Assembly: GCF_900312975.1 (NCBI RefSeq)
Contig: NZ_LT990039.1
Coordinates: 1,302,001 to 1,366,000 of the forward strand
Length of the DNA stretch: 64,000 nt
Reading direction: 5' to 3'
Source: Massilistercora timonensis
GTDB lineage: Bacteria; Bacillota; Clostridia; Lachnospirales; Lachnospiraceae
This document shows positions 32,139 to 41,467 of the stretch, one piece after another. The notes under the pieces are model-generated. The model was not told where the DNA came from, searched no databases, and saw nothing but the letters and a program-made list of their open reading frames with translations. The stretch's first letter is position 1. Each line of letters begins with the position of its first letter. Both the position numbers and the translations under genes were made by a program.

Positions 32139-33371
32139 ATGGAGCAACAACACACAACCAACCGGATCGCCTCCTGGCTTTCTGACCATCAGGAAGAACT
32201 GATCCAGACAGCAGACTACATTTTCCAGCATCCGGAACTGGCGTATCAGGAAACACTGTCGTCCGAATATCTGGCACAATTCCTGGAACGGCACGGGTTC
32301 ACCGTGGAGCGTGGAACTGCCGGGATCAAGACCGCCTTCCTCGCCAGCTGGCAGAACACCGACAGCCAGGCGCCCGTCATCGGCTTCCTGGCAGAATACG
32401 ACGCTCTGCCGGAGCTGGGACATGCCTGCGGCCACAACCTCTTAGGAACCGGCGCTGCCGCTGCTGCCTGCGCTCTGAAATCAGAACTGGAGCAAAGCGG
32501 CGTCCCGGCCATTCTGCGGGTCTACGGCTGCCCGGCGGAAGAGATCATGTCCGGCAAGATCGTCATGAACCAGGCCGGCGTGTTCGACGATCTGGATCTG
32601 GCCGTCACCTGGCACCCCTTCGACCGCAATCGGGTCAGCAACGACATCTGGCAGGCCCAGGACATCAAGAACTACACCTTCCACGGCATCAGCGCCCATG
32701 CGTCCAAGTCTCCGGAAAACGGGCGAAGCGCCCTGGACGCGGCAGAGCTTATGAATATCGGAGTCAATTACCTGCGGGAACACGTGCCCGGCGACGTGCG
32801 GATGCACTATGCCTATATTGACAACGGGCAGCCCGCCAATGTAGTGCCCGATCTTGCCAAGACCAACTACTTTATCCGCTCCAGCCTGCGCTCCCGCACT
32901 GACGACGCTTCCCGGCGGGTAGATGACTGCGCCAGAGGCGCCGCCCTTATGACCGGCACCACCGTGGACATCGAACTGGTGTCAAGCTGCAAGGAGATGA
33001 AGATTTACCGGCCTCTCACCGAATTGTACTATGAGGCCATGACCCACATCCCCACTCCGGAATACACCCGGGAGGAGCTGGATTTTGCCGCCAGGATCAG
33101 CGAAGAAGCCGGCTTCGACAATCAGGGCGAATATTTCCGCGGCCTGGAACCTCTGGAGGATGAGCCCGTTCCTATCTCCATCGGCACCGACGCCTCCGAA
33201 GTAAGCCACACCGTTCCCCTGATCACCATAAGCGCCGCCACCATGTGCCTGGGCACGCCGCTCCATCACTGGGCCGCCGCCAGACAGGCAGGCATGAGCA
33301 TCGGACACAAAGGGATGCTGTACGCCGCAAGGTGTATGGCAGAGGGCACACTTCTCTGGTTGGGGACGTAG
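32139..33371 (+). CDS. M20-family metallo-amidohydrolase (AbgB-like)
   Basis: 410 residues. Metal-binding motifs are GFLAEYDALPELGHACGHN, the acidic PAEE and a distal HHWAA. The dimerisation/lid domain is in the middle (FHGISAHASKSPENGRSALDA). It resembles aminobenzoyl-glutamate and N-acyl-amino-acid hydrolases. The gene runs into palindromic repeat copy 4, which supplies the TAG stop after LLWLGT, so the native C-terminus may have been altered. It is in one operon with the ATC-hydrolase gene. Confidence 0.9.
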   Translation: MEQQHTTNRIASWLSDHQEELIQTADYIFQHPELAYQETLSSEYLAQFLERHGFTVERGTAGIKTAFLASWQNTDSQAPVIGFLAEYDALPELGHACGHNLLGTGAAAAACALKSELEQSGVPAILRVYGCPAEEIMSGKIVMNQAGVFDDLDLAVTWHPFDRNRVSNDIWQAQDIKNYTFHGISAHASKSPENGRSALDAAELMNIGVNYLREHVPGDVRMHYAYIDNGQPANVVPDLAKTNYFIRSSLRSRTDDASRRVDDCARGAALMTGTTVDIELVSSCKEMKIYRPLTELYYEAMTHIPTPEYTREELDFAARISEEAGFDNQGEYFRGLEPLEDEPVPISIGTDASEVSHTVPLITISAATMCLGTPLHHWAAARQAGMSIGHKGMLYAARCMAEGTLLWLGT

Positions 33372-33416
33372 TATTTTCGAAAATACCACGTCCCAGATTG
33401 AAAATACCCTGTCCCC
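33362..33416. repeat. Palindromic dispersed repeat, copy 4
   Basis: Same family as at 1863, in the copy-2 orientation. It has two base differences in the palindrome (GTAG for GTGG, TTCGAA centre). It overlaps the last codons of the M20 gene. With copy 5 it brackets proC as a direct repeat. Confidence 0.9.
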
Positions 33417-33455
33417 TTTTGAAAATAACATTACATAATCTAAGGAGGAATTTTT

Positions 33456-34253
33456 ATGATCACACAGAAAATCGGCCTGATCGGCTGTGGAAACATGGGA
33501 GGAGCCATCCTCTCCGGCGCCCTTGAAAGCGGCGTGCTCCCCAAAGGAAACGCCTATGTCTATGACGTCAGCTCTGCCGCCATGGAGCGGGCGGCCCAAT
33601 GGGGCGTGAATCTTGCCAAAGACTGTGTAGACCTCTGCCAGAAGAGCGACATCATCCTTCTCGCAGTCAAACCACAGTACACCCCGGAAACCCTGGCCAA
33701 ATGCCAGGATGCTCTAGAGGGAAAGGCCATTGTCTCCATCGTGGCTGGCATCACTGCGGAACGGCTCCGCGCAATGATCTCCGGCACTCCCCGGATCCTG
33801 CGCACCATGCCCAATACCCCGGCCATGGTATTTGAAGGCGCTTTCGCCCTGTGCTCTGACAACGATCTTACCGAGGAAGAACAAAAAGCTGCCATCGCCC
33901 TCTTCGAGGCTATCGGCATTGTAGAACTGGTGCCCGAGCACCTGATCGACGCAGTATGCGGCTTAAGCGGCGGCGGTCCGGCGTATGTGGCCATGTTTAT
34001 CGAAGCCATGGCGGACGGCGGCGTAAAACAGGGGCTCCCCCGGGCCACTGCCTATCGCCTGGCTGCCCAGACCTGCCTTGGCACCGCCAAGATGATCCTG
34101 GACAAAAATATCCATCCCGGACAGCTCAAAGATATGGTCACCTCCCCCGGAGGAACCACCATCGAAGGCTGCGAAGCCCTGGAGCGGGGCGGCATGCGCG
34201 CCGCAGTGATCGACTGTATCAACGCCGGAGCGGAGAAGTCCCGGAAGCTGTAG
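33456..34253 (+). CDS. proC: Pyrroline-5-carboxylate reductase
   Basis: 265 residues. It makes L-proline from pyrroline-5-carboxylate with NAD(P)H. Rossmann loop IGLIGCGNMGGAIL, then LAVKPQ, RTMPNTPAMV, and the C-terminal helix signature DMVTSPGGTTIEGCEALERGG. TAAGGAGGA lies 7-8 nt before ATG. The gene stands alone between two direct copies of the dispersed repeat, possibly a past recombination unit. Confidence 0.97.
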   Translation: MITQKIGLIGCGNMGGAILSGALESGVLPKGNAYVYDVSSAAMERAAQWGVNLAKDCVDLCQKSDIILLAVKPQYTPETLAKCQDALEGKAIVSIVAGITAERLRAMISGTPRILRTMPNTPAMVFEGAFALCSDNDLTEEEQKAAIALFEAIGIVELVPEHLIDAVCGLSGGGPAYVAMFIEAMADGGVKQGLPRATAYRLAAQTCLGTAKMILDKNIHPGQLKDMVTSPGGTTIEGCEALERGGMRAAVIDCINAGAEKSRKL

Positions 34254-34262
34254 AAAATAATT

Positions 34263-34316
34263 GGGGACGTGGTATTTTTAAAAATACCACGTCCCAGATT
34301 GAAAATACCCTGTCCC
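34263..34316. repeat. Palindromic dispersed repeat, copy 5
   Basis: Identical in layout to copy 2, followed by TTTTT. It lies between the convergent proC and V-ATPase subunit D genes and is well placed as a shared terminator. Confidence 0.92.
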
Positions 34317-34323
34317 TTTTTGA

Positions 34324-34947
34324 TTATTTCCCCCCGGTCTGCATCCTCTTGATGACTTTCAGCCGGGTAAATTCTTCTCGTTCTTTTTCTTCCAGCGCAT
34401 TATTGATCGTATATACCAGATTGCTGTACATGGGAATCGTAATGTTCTTCAGCGCGTTGGCCCGCTTCTGAGTCTTCTTGATATTAGTCGCCAGGCGGTA
34501 CGCCGCGTTTTCCACCATAGACAGCTTGATAGTCAGATCCTTCACCTCCCGGAATGCCTCCCGGGCGATATCGATAGATTCATGGGTGGTGCTGAAGGAA
34601 TACGTAAGGTCGTTCTGCTTCGCGTCATACTTCACATGAGGGATCTCCGTCCCCATGATACTCCGGGTCTGGATCCGGATGGATTCCTCAATGGGAACCG
34701 TATACGCCAGTTCCTGCACCTTGCTGATCCCGTGCTCGATATTGGCCCGCTGCAGGCAGGCATAGGCTTTGGTAAATGTAGTATCGATCTTTTCCTGGAT
34801 TTCTTTTGCTTCATCGATCAGGCTCATCAGTTCCTGCAGAAGGATATTCCGCTTCTTGTCCATCAGGTCGTAGCCCTGGTGGGCAAGGGCAAGGGAATTC
34901 TTCGCAAGCATCAGATTGCCCTTGGTGGGAAATTCTCTTGGATCCAT
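34324..34947 (-). CDS. atpD: V-type ATP synthase subunit D
   Basis: 207 residues. Central-stalk subunit of the V1 sector, an antiparallel coiled coil. It starts MDPREFPTKGNLMLAKNSLA and has ALKNITIPMYSNLVYTINNALEEKEREEF near the C-terminus. The longer in-frame extension lies inside atpB. ATG 34947 has GGGGAGG 7 nt upstream. It is the last gene of the operon. Confidence 0.94.
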   Translation of the reverse strand: MDPREFPTKGNLMLAKNSLALAHQGYDLMDKKRNILLQELMSLIDEAKEIQEKIDTTFTKAYACLQRANIEHGISKVQELAYTVPIEESIRIQTRSIMGTEIPHVKYDAKQNDLTYSFSTTHESIDIAREAFREVKDLTIKLSMVENAAYRLATNIKKTQKRANALKNITIPMYSNLVYTINNALEEKEREEFTRLKVIKRMQTGGK

Positions 34948-34972
34948 AAAATGCCTCCCCTTTCCCTGCGAT

Positions 34973-36361
34973 CTACGCTTCTTCTTTCGCCGGATGGTAG
35001 TATAATTCAACCAGCTTCGTATCAATCCGGTCCAGTTCCTCTTTCGGCAGAAGTCCCAGAAGCTCCCAGCCCAGATCCAGCGTCTCCTGGATGGTCCGGT
35101 TCTCTGTGGGCCCCTGGCCAATATAGCGTTTCTCAAATTCCTGCCCGAATTTCAGATACTGTTTATCCAGAGGCGACAGCTCGTCTTCTCCGATAACGGA
35201 AGCCAGGTTCCTAGCCTCCCCCACCTTGGCGTAGGCGGAGAACAGCTGGTTTGCCAGCCCCTGATGGTCTTCTCTTGTATATCCTGCGCCGATACCGTCC
35301 TTCATCAGACGGGACAGCGACGGCAGCACGCTGATAGGCGGATAGACGCTCTGCCCGTGCAGGTTCCGATCCAGAACGATCTGGCCTTCTGTGATGTAAC
35401 CGGTCAGGTCCGGGATCGGATGGGTAATGTCGTCGTTGGGCATGGTCAGGATCGGCAGCTGGGTCACAGACCCGCTGGCTCCTTCCACGATACCGGCCCG
35501 TTCATAGATGGTGGCCAGTTCACTGTATAAGTATCCCGGATAACCTTTTCTGGAAGGGATCTCGCCCTTGGAGGAGGAAACCTCACGCAGCGCCTCTGCA
35601 AATGAGGTCATATCCGTCAGGATGACCAGAATATGCATGTTGCATTCAAATGCCAGGTATTCCGCCACGGTAAGGGCCACCTTGGGGGTGATCAGACGTT
35701 CCACCACCGGGTCGTTTGCCAGGTTCAGGAACATGGCCACATGGTCGGAAACCCCGCTTTCTTCAAAAGTCTTGCGGAAGAACTCCGCCACATCATGCTT
35801 TACGCCCATAGCGCCAAACACAATAGCGAACTCTTCTTCCGAATCCTCTCCCAGAGACGCCTGCTTTACGATCTGCGCCGCAAGCTGGTCGTGAGGAAGA
35901 CCATTTCCGGAGAAGATCGGCAGCTTCTGCCCGCGGATCAGTGTGGTCAGCCCGTCAATGGCAGAGATACCAGTACGGATATAGTTCCTCGGATACTCCC
36001 GGCGCACCGGGTTCAGCGGCAGGCCGTTCACATCCCGCATATCATCAGAGAAAATGGGCCCCAGCTCATCGATCGGCTCTCCCACTCCGTTGAAGGTACG
36101 TCCCAGCATCTCCGGGGAGACCGCGATCTCCATCGGACGGCCGGTAAGCTTTGTATGCGTATTGTTAAGGGACATATTTTCCGTGCCTTCAAATACCTGG
36201 ATGATGGCTTTGTCCTCATCCAGCTCCACGATACGCCCCATTTTCCGGGTGTCTCCATCTACAACGAATTCCACGATCTCGTCAAAGAAGGCATCCTGCA
36301 CTCCCTCCAGAACAACCAGAGGGCCATTGATATTACTAAGTCCAAGATATTCAATTGCCAT
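34973..36361 (-). CDS. atpB: V-type ATP synthase subunit B
   Basis: 462 residues, the regulatory, non-catalytic nucleotide-binding subunit of V1. Family stretches are [56 protein letters not shown] and [20 protein letters not shown]. It lacks a canonical P-loop, as expected. It follows atpA by 14 bp. Confidence 0.96.
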   Translation of the reverse strand: MAIEYLGLSNINGPLVVLEGVQDAFFDEIVEFVVDGDTRKMGRIVELDEDKAIIQVFEGTENMSLNNTHTKLTGRPMEIAVSPEMLGRTFNGVGEPIDELGPIFSDDMRDVNGLPLNPVRREYPRNYIRTGISAIDGLTTLIRGQKLPIFSGNGLPHDQLAAQIVKQASLGEDSEEEFAIVFGAMGVKHDVAEFFRKTFEESGVSDHVAMFLNLANDPVVERLITPKVALTVAEYLAFECNMHILVILTDMTSFAEALREVSSSKGEIPSRKGYPGYLYSELATIYERAGIVEGASGSVTQLPILTMPNDDITHPIPDLTGYITEGQIVLDRNLHGQSVYPPISVLPSLSRLMKDGIGAGYTREDHQGLANQLFSAYAKVGEARNLASVIGEDELSPLDKQYLKFGQEFEKRYIGQGPTENRTIQETLDLGWELLGLLPKEELDRIDTKLVELYYHPAKEEA

Positions 36362-36375
36362 ATTCTGTCCCTCCT

Positions 36376-38148
36376 TTAACCATTCTTCTCAAGAACACGA
36401 TTGTAGAAATCGTCGATGTCTTTCTTATAAAGATCCAGCATCTGCAGGTTGTCATTGGGAACGTCATACTTGATGGCGATCACTTTCTCAAAAATCCCCT
36501 CTGCCTTCAGCACAGACATGGGCATGCCCATGGCCACCAGCTTCCGGCTCTGCTTATAGAGATACAGGATCACATCCATCATCTTAAACTGCTTCTCCAT
36601 GGATACGCAGGTGTCTTCCTTGTGGAAGGCATTCTGCTGCAGGAAGCCAAGCCGGATCACCTTGGCGATCTCCAGCACCAGCTTCTGATCATCCGGCAGC
36701 ACGTCGCCGCCGATCAGCTTTACGATCTCCATCAGGCTGCTCTCCTGATTGAGGAGCGCCATCAGACGATTCCGGTAATCCACGAACTTGGGCGACACAT
36801 GATCGGTGTACCAGCCGCTTAAGTCCGTAAGATACTCACTGTAGCTGCTCAGCCAGTGGATGGCCGGGAAATGTCTGGAATAAGCCAGAGACTTATCCAG
36901 TCCCCAGAAGCAGCGCACAAAACGCTTGGTATTCTGAGTCACAGGCTCGGAGAAATCTCCTCCCTGGGGAGAAACCGCACCAATGATGGATACGGAACCG
37001 GTGGCTCCGTTCAGGGTCTGCATCATCCCCGCCCGCTCATAGAACGCAGACAGACGGGAAGCCAGATAGGCCGGGAACCCTTCCTCCGCCGGCATCTCCT
37101 CCAGACGTCCGGACAGCTCACGCAGCGCCTCTGCCCACCGGGAGGTGGAGTCTGCCATGATGGCCACGTCATATCCCATATCCCGGTAATATTCCGCCAG
37201 GGTAAGCCCGGTATAGATGGAAGCCTCACGGGCCGCCACCGGCATGTTGGAAGTGTTGGCGATCAGAACAGTACGATCCATCAGAGGATTACCGTTCCTG
37301 GGATCCACCAGTTCCCCAAACTCTTCCAGTACCTGGGTCATCTCATTGCCACGCTCTCCGCAGCCGATATATACGATAATGTCCGCATCCGCCCACTTGG
37401 CGATCTGATGCTGGGTCATAGTCTTTCCGGTTCCGAATCCGCCGGGGATCGCCGCTGTTCCGCCCTTCGCGATGGGGAACATGGTATCCAGGATCCGCTG
37501 CCCTGTAACCAGCGGGACGCTGGCCGGATATCTCTGGTTCACCGGTCTTGGCACACGGATGGGCCAGTGCTGGGTCATGGAAAGCTCCCGCCTGGTCCCG
37601 TCAGCCAGCTCGATGGTCACAATACTATCCTCGATGGTATACTGTCCATCCGCCACGGTCTCCACTACCGTTCCTTCTACATCAGGAGGAACCATGCATT
37701 TGTGCACAATAGCAGAAGTCTCCGGAACCTCCGCGATGATGGTCCCGCCGCGCACCAGGTCTCCGGTCTTCACAGTTATATGGGTATCCCACAGTTTCTT
37801 GCGATCCAGCGCATCCACGCTGACACCCCGGGTGATAAACGCGCCGCCGCTTTCCGCGATCCGCTCCAGAGGACGCTCGATTCCGTCGAAGATATTATTC
37901 AGGATTCCAGGCGCCAGCGTCACAGAGATGGCCGCCCCTGTGGCTTCCACCGTCTCCCCCGGACGCAGGCCTGAAGTCTCCTCATAGACCTGCACCGTGG
38001 TCCGGTCCTTATCCAGAGAAATGACTTCCCCTACCAGCCGCTGCGGGCCCACATGGACCATTTCCGACATCTTGAATCCCGTCTTTCCCTTCAGGTAGAT
38101 CACCGGGCCATTGATGCCGTAGATTGTTGCTACTTTCTTACTATTCAA
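36376..38148 (-). CDS. atpA: V-type ATP synthase subunit A (catalytic)
   Basis: 590 residues. Catalytic ATPase subunit with P-loop [12 protein letters not shown], the V-type non-homologous region (~120-200), [12 protein letters not shown]-like ([15 protein letters not shown]), [14 protein letters not shown] and [16 protein letters not shown]. The frame extends into atpE. TTG 38148 is chosen because AAGGGAGGT lies 7 nt upstream and the protein then starts [14 protein letters not shown]. It overlaps atpE by 8 bp. Confidence 0.96.
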   Translation of the reverse strand: MNSKKVATIYGINGPVIYLKGKTGFKMSEMVHVGPQRLVGEVISLDKDRTTVQVYEETSGLRPGETVEATGAAISVTLAPGILNNIFDGIERPLERIAESGGAFITRGVSVDALDRKKLWDTHITVKTGDLVRGGTIIAEVPETSAIVHKCMVPPDVEGTVVETVADGQYTIEDSIVTIELADGTRRELSMTQHWPIRVPRPVNQRYPASVPLVTGQRILDTMFPIAKGGTAAIPGGFGTGKTMTQHQIAKWADADIIVYIGCGERGNEMTQVLEEFGELVDPRNGNPLMDRTVLIANTSNMPVAAREASIYTGLTLAEYYRDMGYDVAIMADSTSRWAEALRELSGRLEEMPAEEGFPAYLASRLSAFYERAGMMQTLNGATGSVSIIGAVSPQGGDFSEPVTQNTKRFVRCFWGLDKSLAYSRHFPAIHWLSSYSEYLTDLSGWYTDHVSPKFVDYRNRLMALLNQESSLMEIVKLIGGDVLPDDQKLVLEIAKVIRLGFLQQNAFHKEDTCVSMEKQFKMMDVILYLYKQSRKLVAMGMPMSVLKAEGIFEKVIAIKYDVPNDNLQMLDLYKKDIDDFYNRVLEKNG

Positions 38149-38728
38149 CGCCCGTACCTCCCTTGAACAAGAATCTCTGGTATTCGCGCTCGATGGCTCC
38201 CTTGAAGGCATGGTCTACCAGGATATTCCTCCCGTGTACCACACATCTGACGCCGCCGATGAAATCTTCTTTGCTCACCGTCAGCTGGAAGCCGGTATGC
38301 TCCTCCAGATAGTCCTTCTTATCCGCATCCGTAGGATTGATATAGATGGTCATAGCCTCGCTTCCGGCAAATGCGGCCGCCTTCTCGATATACTCCACCA
38401 GAAGGCGCAGATATTCCTCTGTCTGCATATAAGCTGCCACCAGCTGGCGCACTTCTTCAAACAACTCTTTCTTCAGTTCATTCTGTACTTTGCTCAGATC
38501 TCTCTTCAGCTGCAGCTGGGCCTTGGACACCGCCATATTAAGCTGCTGCTTCTCATGGGTGGTCTCCGCCTTAAGCCGGGTCTCCGACTGGCGCAGCGCC
38601 TCCTGCTTGTGCTGTTCAAATACACCTTCCAAAGCATTTCTATGCTGTTCGATGATCGCATTGCCCTGGGCTCTTGCCTCTTTCATGGCAGCCTCCTGCA
38701 AATGCGCGGTCTTTTCTTCTAATGTCAC
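38141..38728 (-). CDS. atpE: V-type ATP synthase subunit E
   Basis: 195 residues. Peripheral stalk subunit with a long charged N-terminal helix (EEKTAHLQEAAMKEARAQGN, EQHKQEALRQSETRLKAE) and a C-terminal head (DFIGGVRCVVHGRNILVDHA). Starts with GTG at 38728, preceded by GAAGGTG. It overlaps atpA. Confidence 0.92.
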   Translation of the reverse strand: MTLEEKTAHLQEAAMKEARAQGNAIIEQHRNALEGVFEQHKQEALRQSETRLKAETTHEKQQLNMAVSKAQLQLKRDLSKVQNELKKELFEEVRQLVAAYMQTEEYLRLLVEYIEKAAAFAGSEAMTIYINPTDADKKDYLEEHTGFQLTVSKEDFIGGVRCVVHGRNILVDHAFKGAIEREYQRFLFKGGTGVE

Positions 38729-38746
38729 GCCTGTTCACCTTCTTCA

Positions 38747-39055
38747 TTACAGTTTTAAGCCGATGGCTTCGTTTACATAGGAAGTGATAAAATCTTCTTT
38801 ACGTCCGGTTCCGTGCCTGTCAGGGATCTCGATCAGAAGCGGCATGGTATGCTCCAGCCGGATCTCATCGATCAGGTCCGGGAACTCCCGCCCGAACTTT
38901 TCCGTCAGCAGGATGATCCCCACGGTCTTGTCGGTCATGGCGTTCTCAATGGCTTCCCTAAGCTCGTTTCGCTCGTGGACCACCACTCCGTCTACGCCGG
39001 CCAGCCGCAGCCCTGTCAGGGTATCGACATTATCACTGATCAGATACATTTTCAT
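38747..39055 (-). CDS. atpF: V-type ATP synthase subunit F
   Basis: 102 residues. Small Rossmann-like central-stalk subunit reading MKMYLISDNVDTLTGLRLAG, TVGIILLTEKFGREFPD and MPLLIEIPDRHGTGR. One base separates it from atpK. Confidence 0.93.
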   Translation of the reverse strand: MKMYLISDNVDTLTGLRLAGVDGVVVHERNELREAIENAMTDKTVGIILLTEKFGREFPDLIDEIRLEHTMPLLIEIPDRHGTGRKEDFITSYVNEAIGLKL

Positions 39056-39056
39056 C

Positions 39057-39491
39057 TTACAGCTGTCCCAGGATCATGAAGGAGATGATCAGTCCGTACA
39101 GACATACACCTTCTGCAAGACCTACGAAGATCAGGGACTTACCAAGCGCGCTGGAGTCCTCGCTGATAGCTCCCAGCGCCGCGCTTGCTGCACTTGCTAC
39201 GGCGATACCGCCGCCCACACATGATAAACCGGTTGACAGTGCGGCCGCAAGATAACCGAATCCCGCCGCGTTTGAAGCAGCCCCTGCAGCCGCGTCGGCA
39301 GCCTGTACAGGAGTGCCGGAGAACAACATGATCCCCGCCGCGATGAATGCTCCAAAATAGAAGAAAATGTTGGTCCCGATAGCGCGCTTATAACGCTTCT
39401 TGTTCTTCTCCCCGATCAGGTAGTACCCAAACGGGATTACAATGCTGAGTATCAAAGTTGCGATCAACAAAATTTTCACTGTTACTGTCAT
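39057..39491 (-). CDS. atpK: V-type ATP synthase subunit K (proteolipid ring)
   Basis: 144 residues, longer than the simplest c-subunits because of an extra N-terminal membrane segment (LLIATLILSIVIPFGYYLIG). The ion-binding hairpin has FVGLAEGVCLYGLIISFMIL, with the carboxylate Glu at ~126, and a glycine/alanine-rich first helix. The coupling ion (Na+ or H+) cannot be decided from these motifs alone. Confidence 0.92.
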   Translation of the reverse strand: MTVTVKILLIATLILSIVIPFGYYLIGEKNKKRYKRAIGTNIFFYFGAFIAAGIMLFSGTPVQAADAAAGAASNAAGFGYLAAALSTGLSCVGGGIAVASAASAALGAISEDSSALGKSLIFVGLAEGVCLYGLIISFMILGQL

Positions 39492-39532
39492 GGCTTTATT
39501 TTCCTCCTTAAAATAAATGACTGAGTATTTTT

Positions 39533-41467
39533 CTATGCTTTCTTATGATTGTTAAATGGCTTGAATTCCCGCCCGGTTCCTTTGTAGAACCGGCTGAACA
39601 TCTCATAGTATTCCAGACGCAGTACCTGAATTCCCACAACCAGGCCTTCCAGGCCGCACACCACGATATTTCCGATCACAAGCCCGATGATATTGGGGCT
39701 TCCGTCCGTAGCTCCGGAGAGCATAAGGACTACTTCCATGATCGCCGCGTGGCTTACCGCGAAGGCTCCGATACGCACATAGGAAAGCGTATTGGAGAAA
39801 TAGCTCAGCATGGTCTCGAACAGTTCGAAAAATCCCTGTACCAGGAACATCACCTTGCCTTCTTCGATCTTCTTATGGTTTCGCTCCACCAGGTTTGTCA
39901 GCGGTTCCTTGAATAAGAACAGGACCACCGGCACTCCCAGGAAGATGGCCATCAGGATATTACCCGGCGTCTTGTGACCGGTCATGAAAAGCACTACCGT
40001 CAGCACCAGGAATCCGTAGAACACAAGTCCCGCCAGACCATTGTTGGAAAACCAGATGTTTTCCGTATCCCGGGCCCGGATGGCGTTGACGATGTGGAAC
40101 AACATCACCAGGATGTTCAGCGCCATACCAAAGGCGATCGCCACCACGAACACCGTGTTCAGCTGCCCGATAAAGGGCAGGTCCGTCATAGCGCTCACCG
40201 GCCGCAGCCATCTGGCTGGCAGGATATCTTCAAATCCAAACACGCTTCCGAACATAAATCCGAAGAAGGTGGAGAAAAGTCCCGCCACAGAGATGATCCC
40301 CGCCAGGTTCGCCTTCTTCGTCAGATAGATGATCCCGCCGATCAGGAACAGGCACAGTCCCTGTCCCACGTCTCCAAACATGGCTCCAAAGATAAAGGTA
40401 TATGTCAGAGCTACGAAGATAGTGGGATCCATCTCGTCATGGGCCGGCAGCCCGTACATCTTGATAAACATCTCAAAGGGCTTGAAGATCTTGGGATTCT
40501 TCAGTTTCGTAGGCGGATCGCCGAAGAATTTCTCCCGCTCTTCCTCCACCACGATCAGCACCCTGTGATCATTCTCCGCTTCCTTGACGAAAGCTTCCAC
40601 GTCTTTCTCTCCCATCCATCCGCAGAGAATGTAGTAATCTTCTTTATTGTCGTCCTCGATCCGCGCGGCCATCTTGCGCACGTCGAAATTGTTGGACAGC
40701 TCTTCCAGCCGCTTCCTTGCTCCCATCAGCTCGGAGGCGTGGCTCTCCATCAGAGACCGGGTATCTTCCTCCAGCTGATCGATGGCTTTCTGGGTCTCCT
40801 CGATCTCTTCCTTCAGAGTCTCACAGGCCACCTGAGGCGTCCCGATGTATTCGTCGGAGACCGTGATCCGCTCAAAGTGCATGGAATTAAACACTGCGTC
40901 CACCCGGCTGGTATCTGAATTGGCCGCGAAGTAACAGCCGTACACATAATTCTCCGTCCGGGTCCCTTCCAGGAAAATGGCGTTCAGATCGTCAAACAGA
41001 TATTTCTCCAGCTTCTGATAATGATCCAGGTCGATCCGGCCAAAACGCACATGCATGTACCGGTAATGAAGCACCTTGTGCACGTCCAGATCCAGGGACC
41101 GGAAGGGCTCCAGCACATTCAGCTTGCCGGTCAGCTCATCCTTCTTCTTCTTCAGAAGCTCTTTGTTCTCCTGGATATCCAGATAGTCATGGTTCACATC
41201 CCGGATCAGCGCCAGGATCTCTTCCGTAGTCAGCGTGTGGTCCGTGTGATACTCTCCAGAAGGCAGAAGGCCGGCGAACTGTTCCGCCTTGGCCAGCGGC
41301 TCCTTGTACGGGTTCACCTCCACAAAGGGAAGGAGGTTCTGGGTCGTCCGAAGTTCTGTGACCGCGTTCTCAAGCTGCATCTCATATTTGGAAAGATAGA
41401 CGTCGCACACCCGGTCGATATCCGTTCTCGGACCGCTGATGCTTAAGAACTTCATCTTTACAATCAT
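39533..41467 (-). CDS. atpI: V-type ATP synthase subunit I
   Basis: 644 residues. An N-terminal cytoplasmic stalk domain with coiled coils is followed by about seven or eight membrane helices from ~350 (PTIFVALTYTFIFGAMFGDVGQ, LSYFSNTLSYVRIGAFAVSH). The essential Arg lies in the last motif. ATG 41467 is chosen (AGGAGGT 8 nt upstream), overlapping atpC by 4 bp. Confidence 0.95.
   Translation of the reverse strand: MIVKMKFLSISGPRTDIDRVCDVYLSKYEMQLENAVTELRTTQNLLPFVEVNPYKEPLAKAEQFAGLLPSGEYHTDHTLTTEEILALIRDVNHDYLDIQENKELLKKKKDELTGKLNVLEPFRSLDLDVHKVLHYRYMHVRFGRIDLDHYQKLEKYLFDDLNAIFLEGTRTENYVYGCYFAANSDTSRVDAVFNSMHFERITVSDEYIGTPQVACETLKEEIEETQKAIDQLEEDTRSLMESHASELMGARKRLEELSNNFDVRKMAARIEDDNKEDYYILCGWMGEKDVEAFVKEAENDHRVLIVVEEEREKFFGDPPTKLKNPKIFKPFEMFIKMYGLPAHDEMDPTIFVALTYTFIFGAMFGDVGQGLCLFLIGGIIYLTKKANLAGIISVAGLFSTFFGFMFGSVFGFEDILPARWLRPVSAMTDLPFIGQLNTVFVVAIAFGMALNILVMLFHIVNAIRARDTENIWFSNNGLAGLVFYGFLVLTVVLFMTGHKTPGNILMAIFLGVPVVLFLFKEPLTNLVERNHKKIEEGKVMFLVQGFFELFETMLSYFSNTLSYVRIGAFAVSHAAIMEVVLMLSGATDGSPNIIGLVIGNIVVCGLEGLVVGIQVLRLEYYEMFSRFYKGTGREFKPFNNHKKA

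Noticed and set aside
38141-38211. 611-residue version of V-ATPase subunit A starting inside atpE
   Set aside because: The added N-terminus (MPSREPSSANTRDSCSREVR) is out-of-frame atpE sequence. A TTG start with AAGGGAGGT gives the usual N-terminus.
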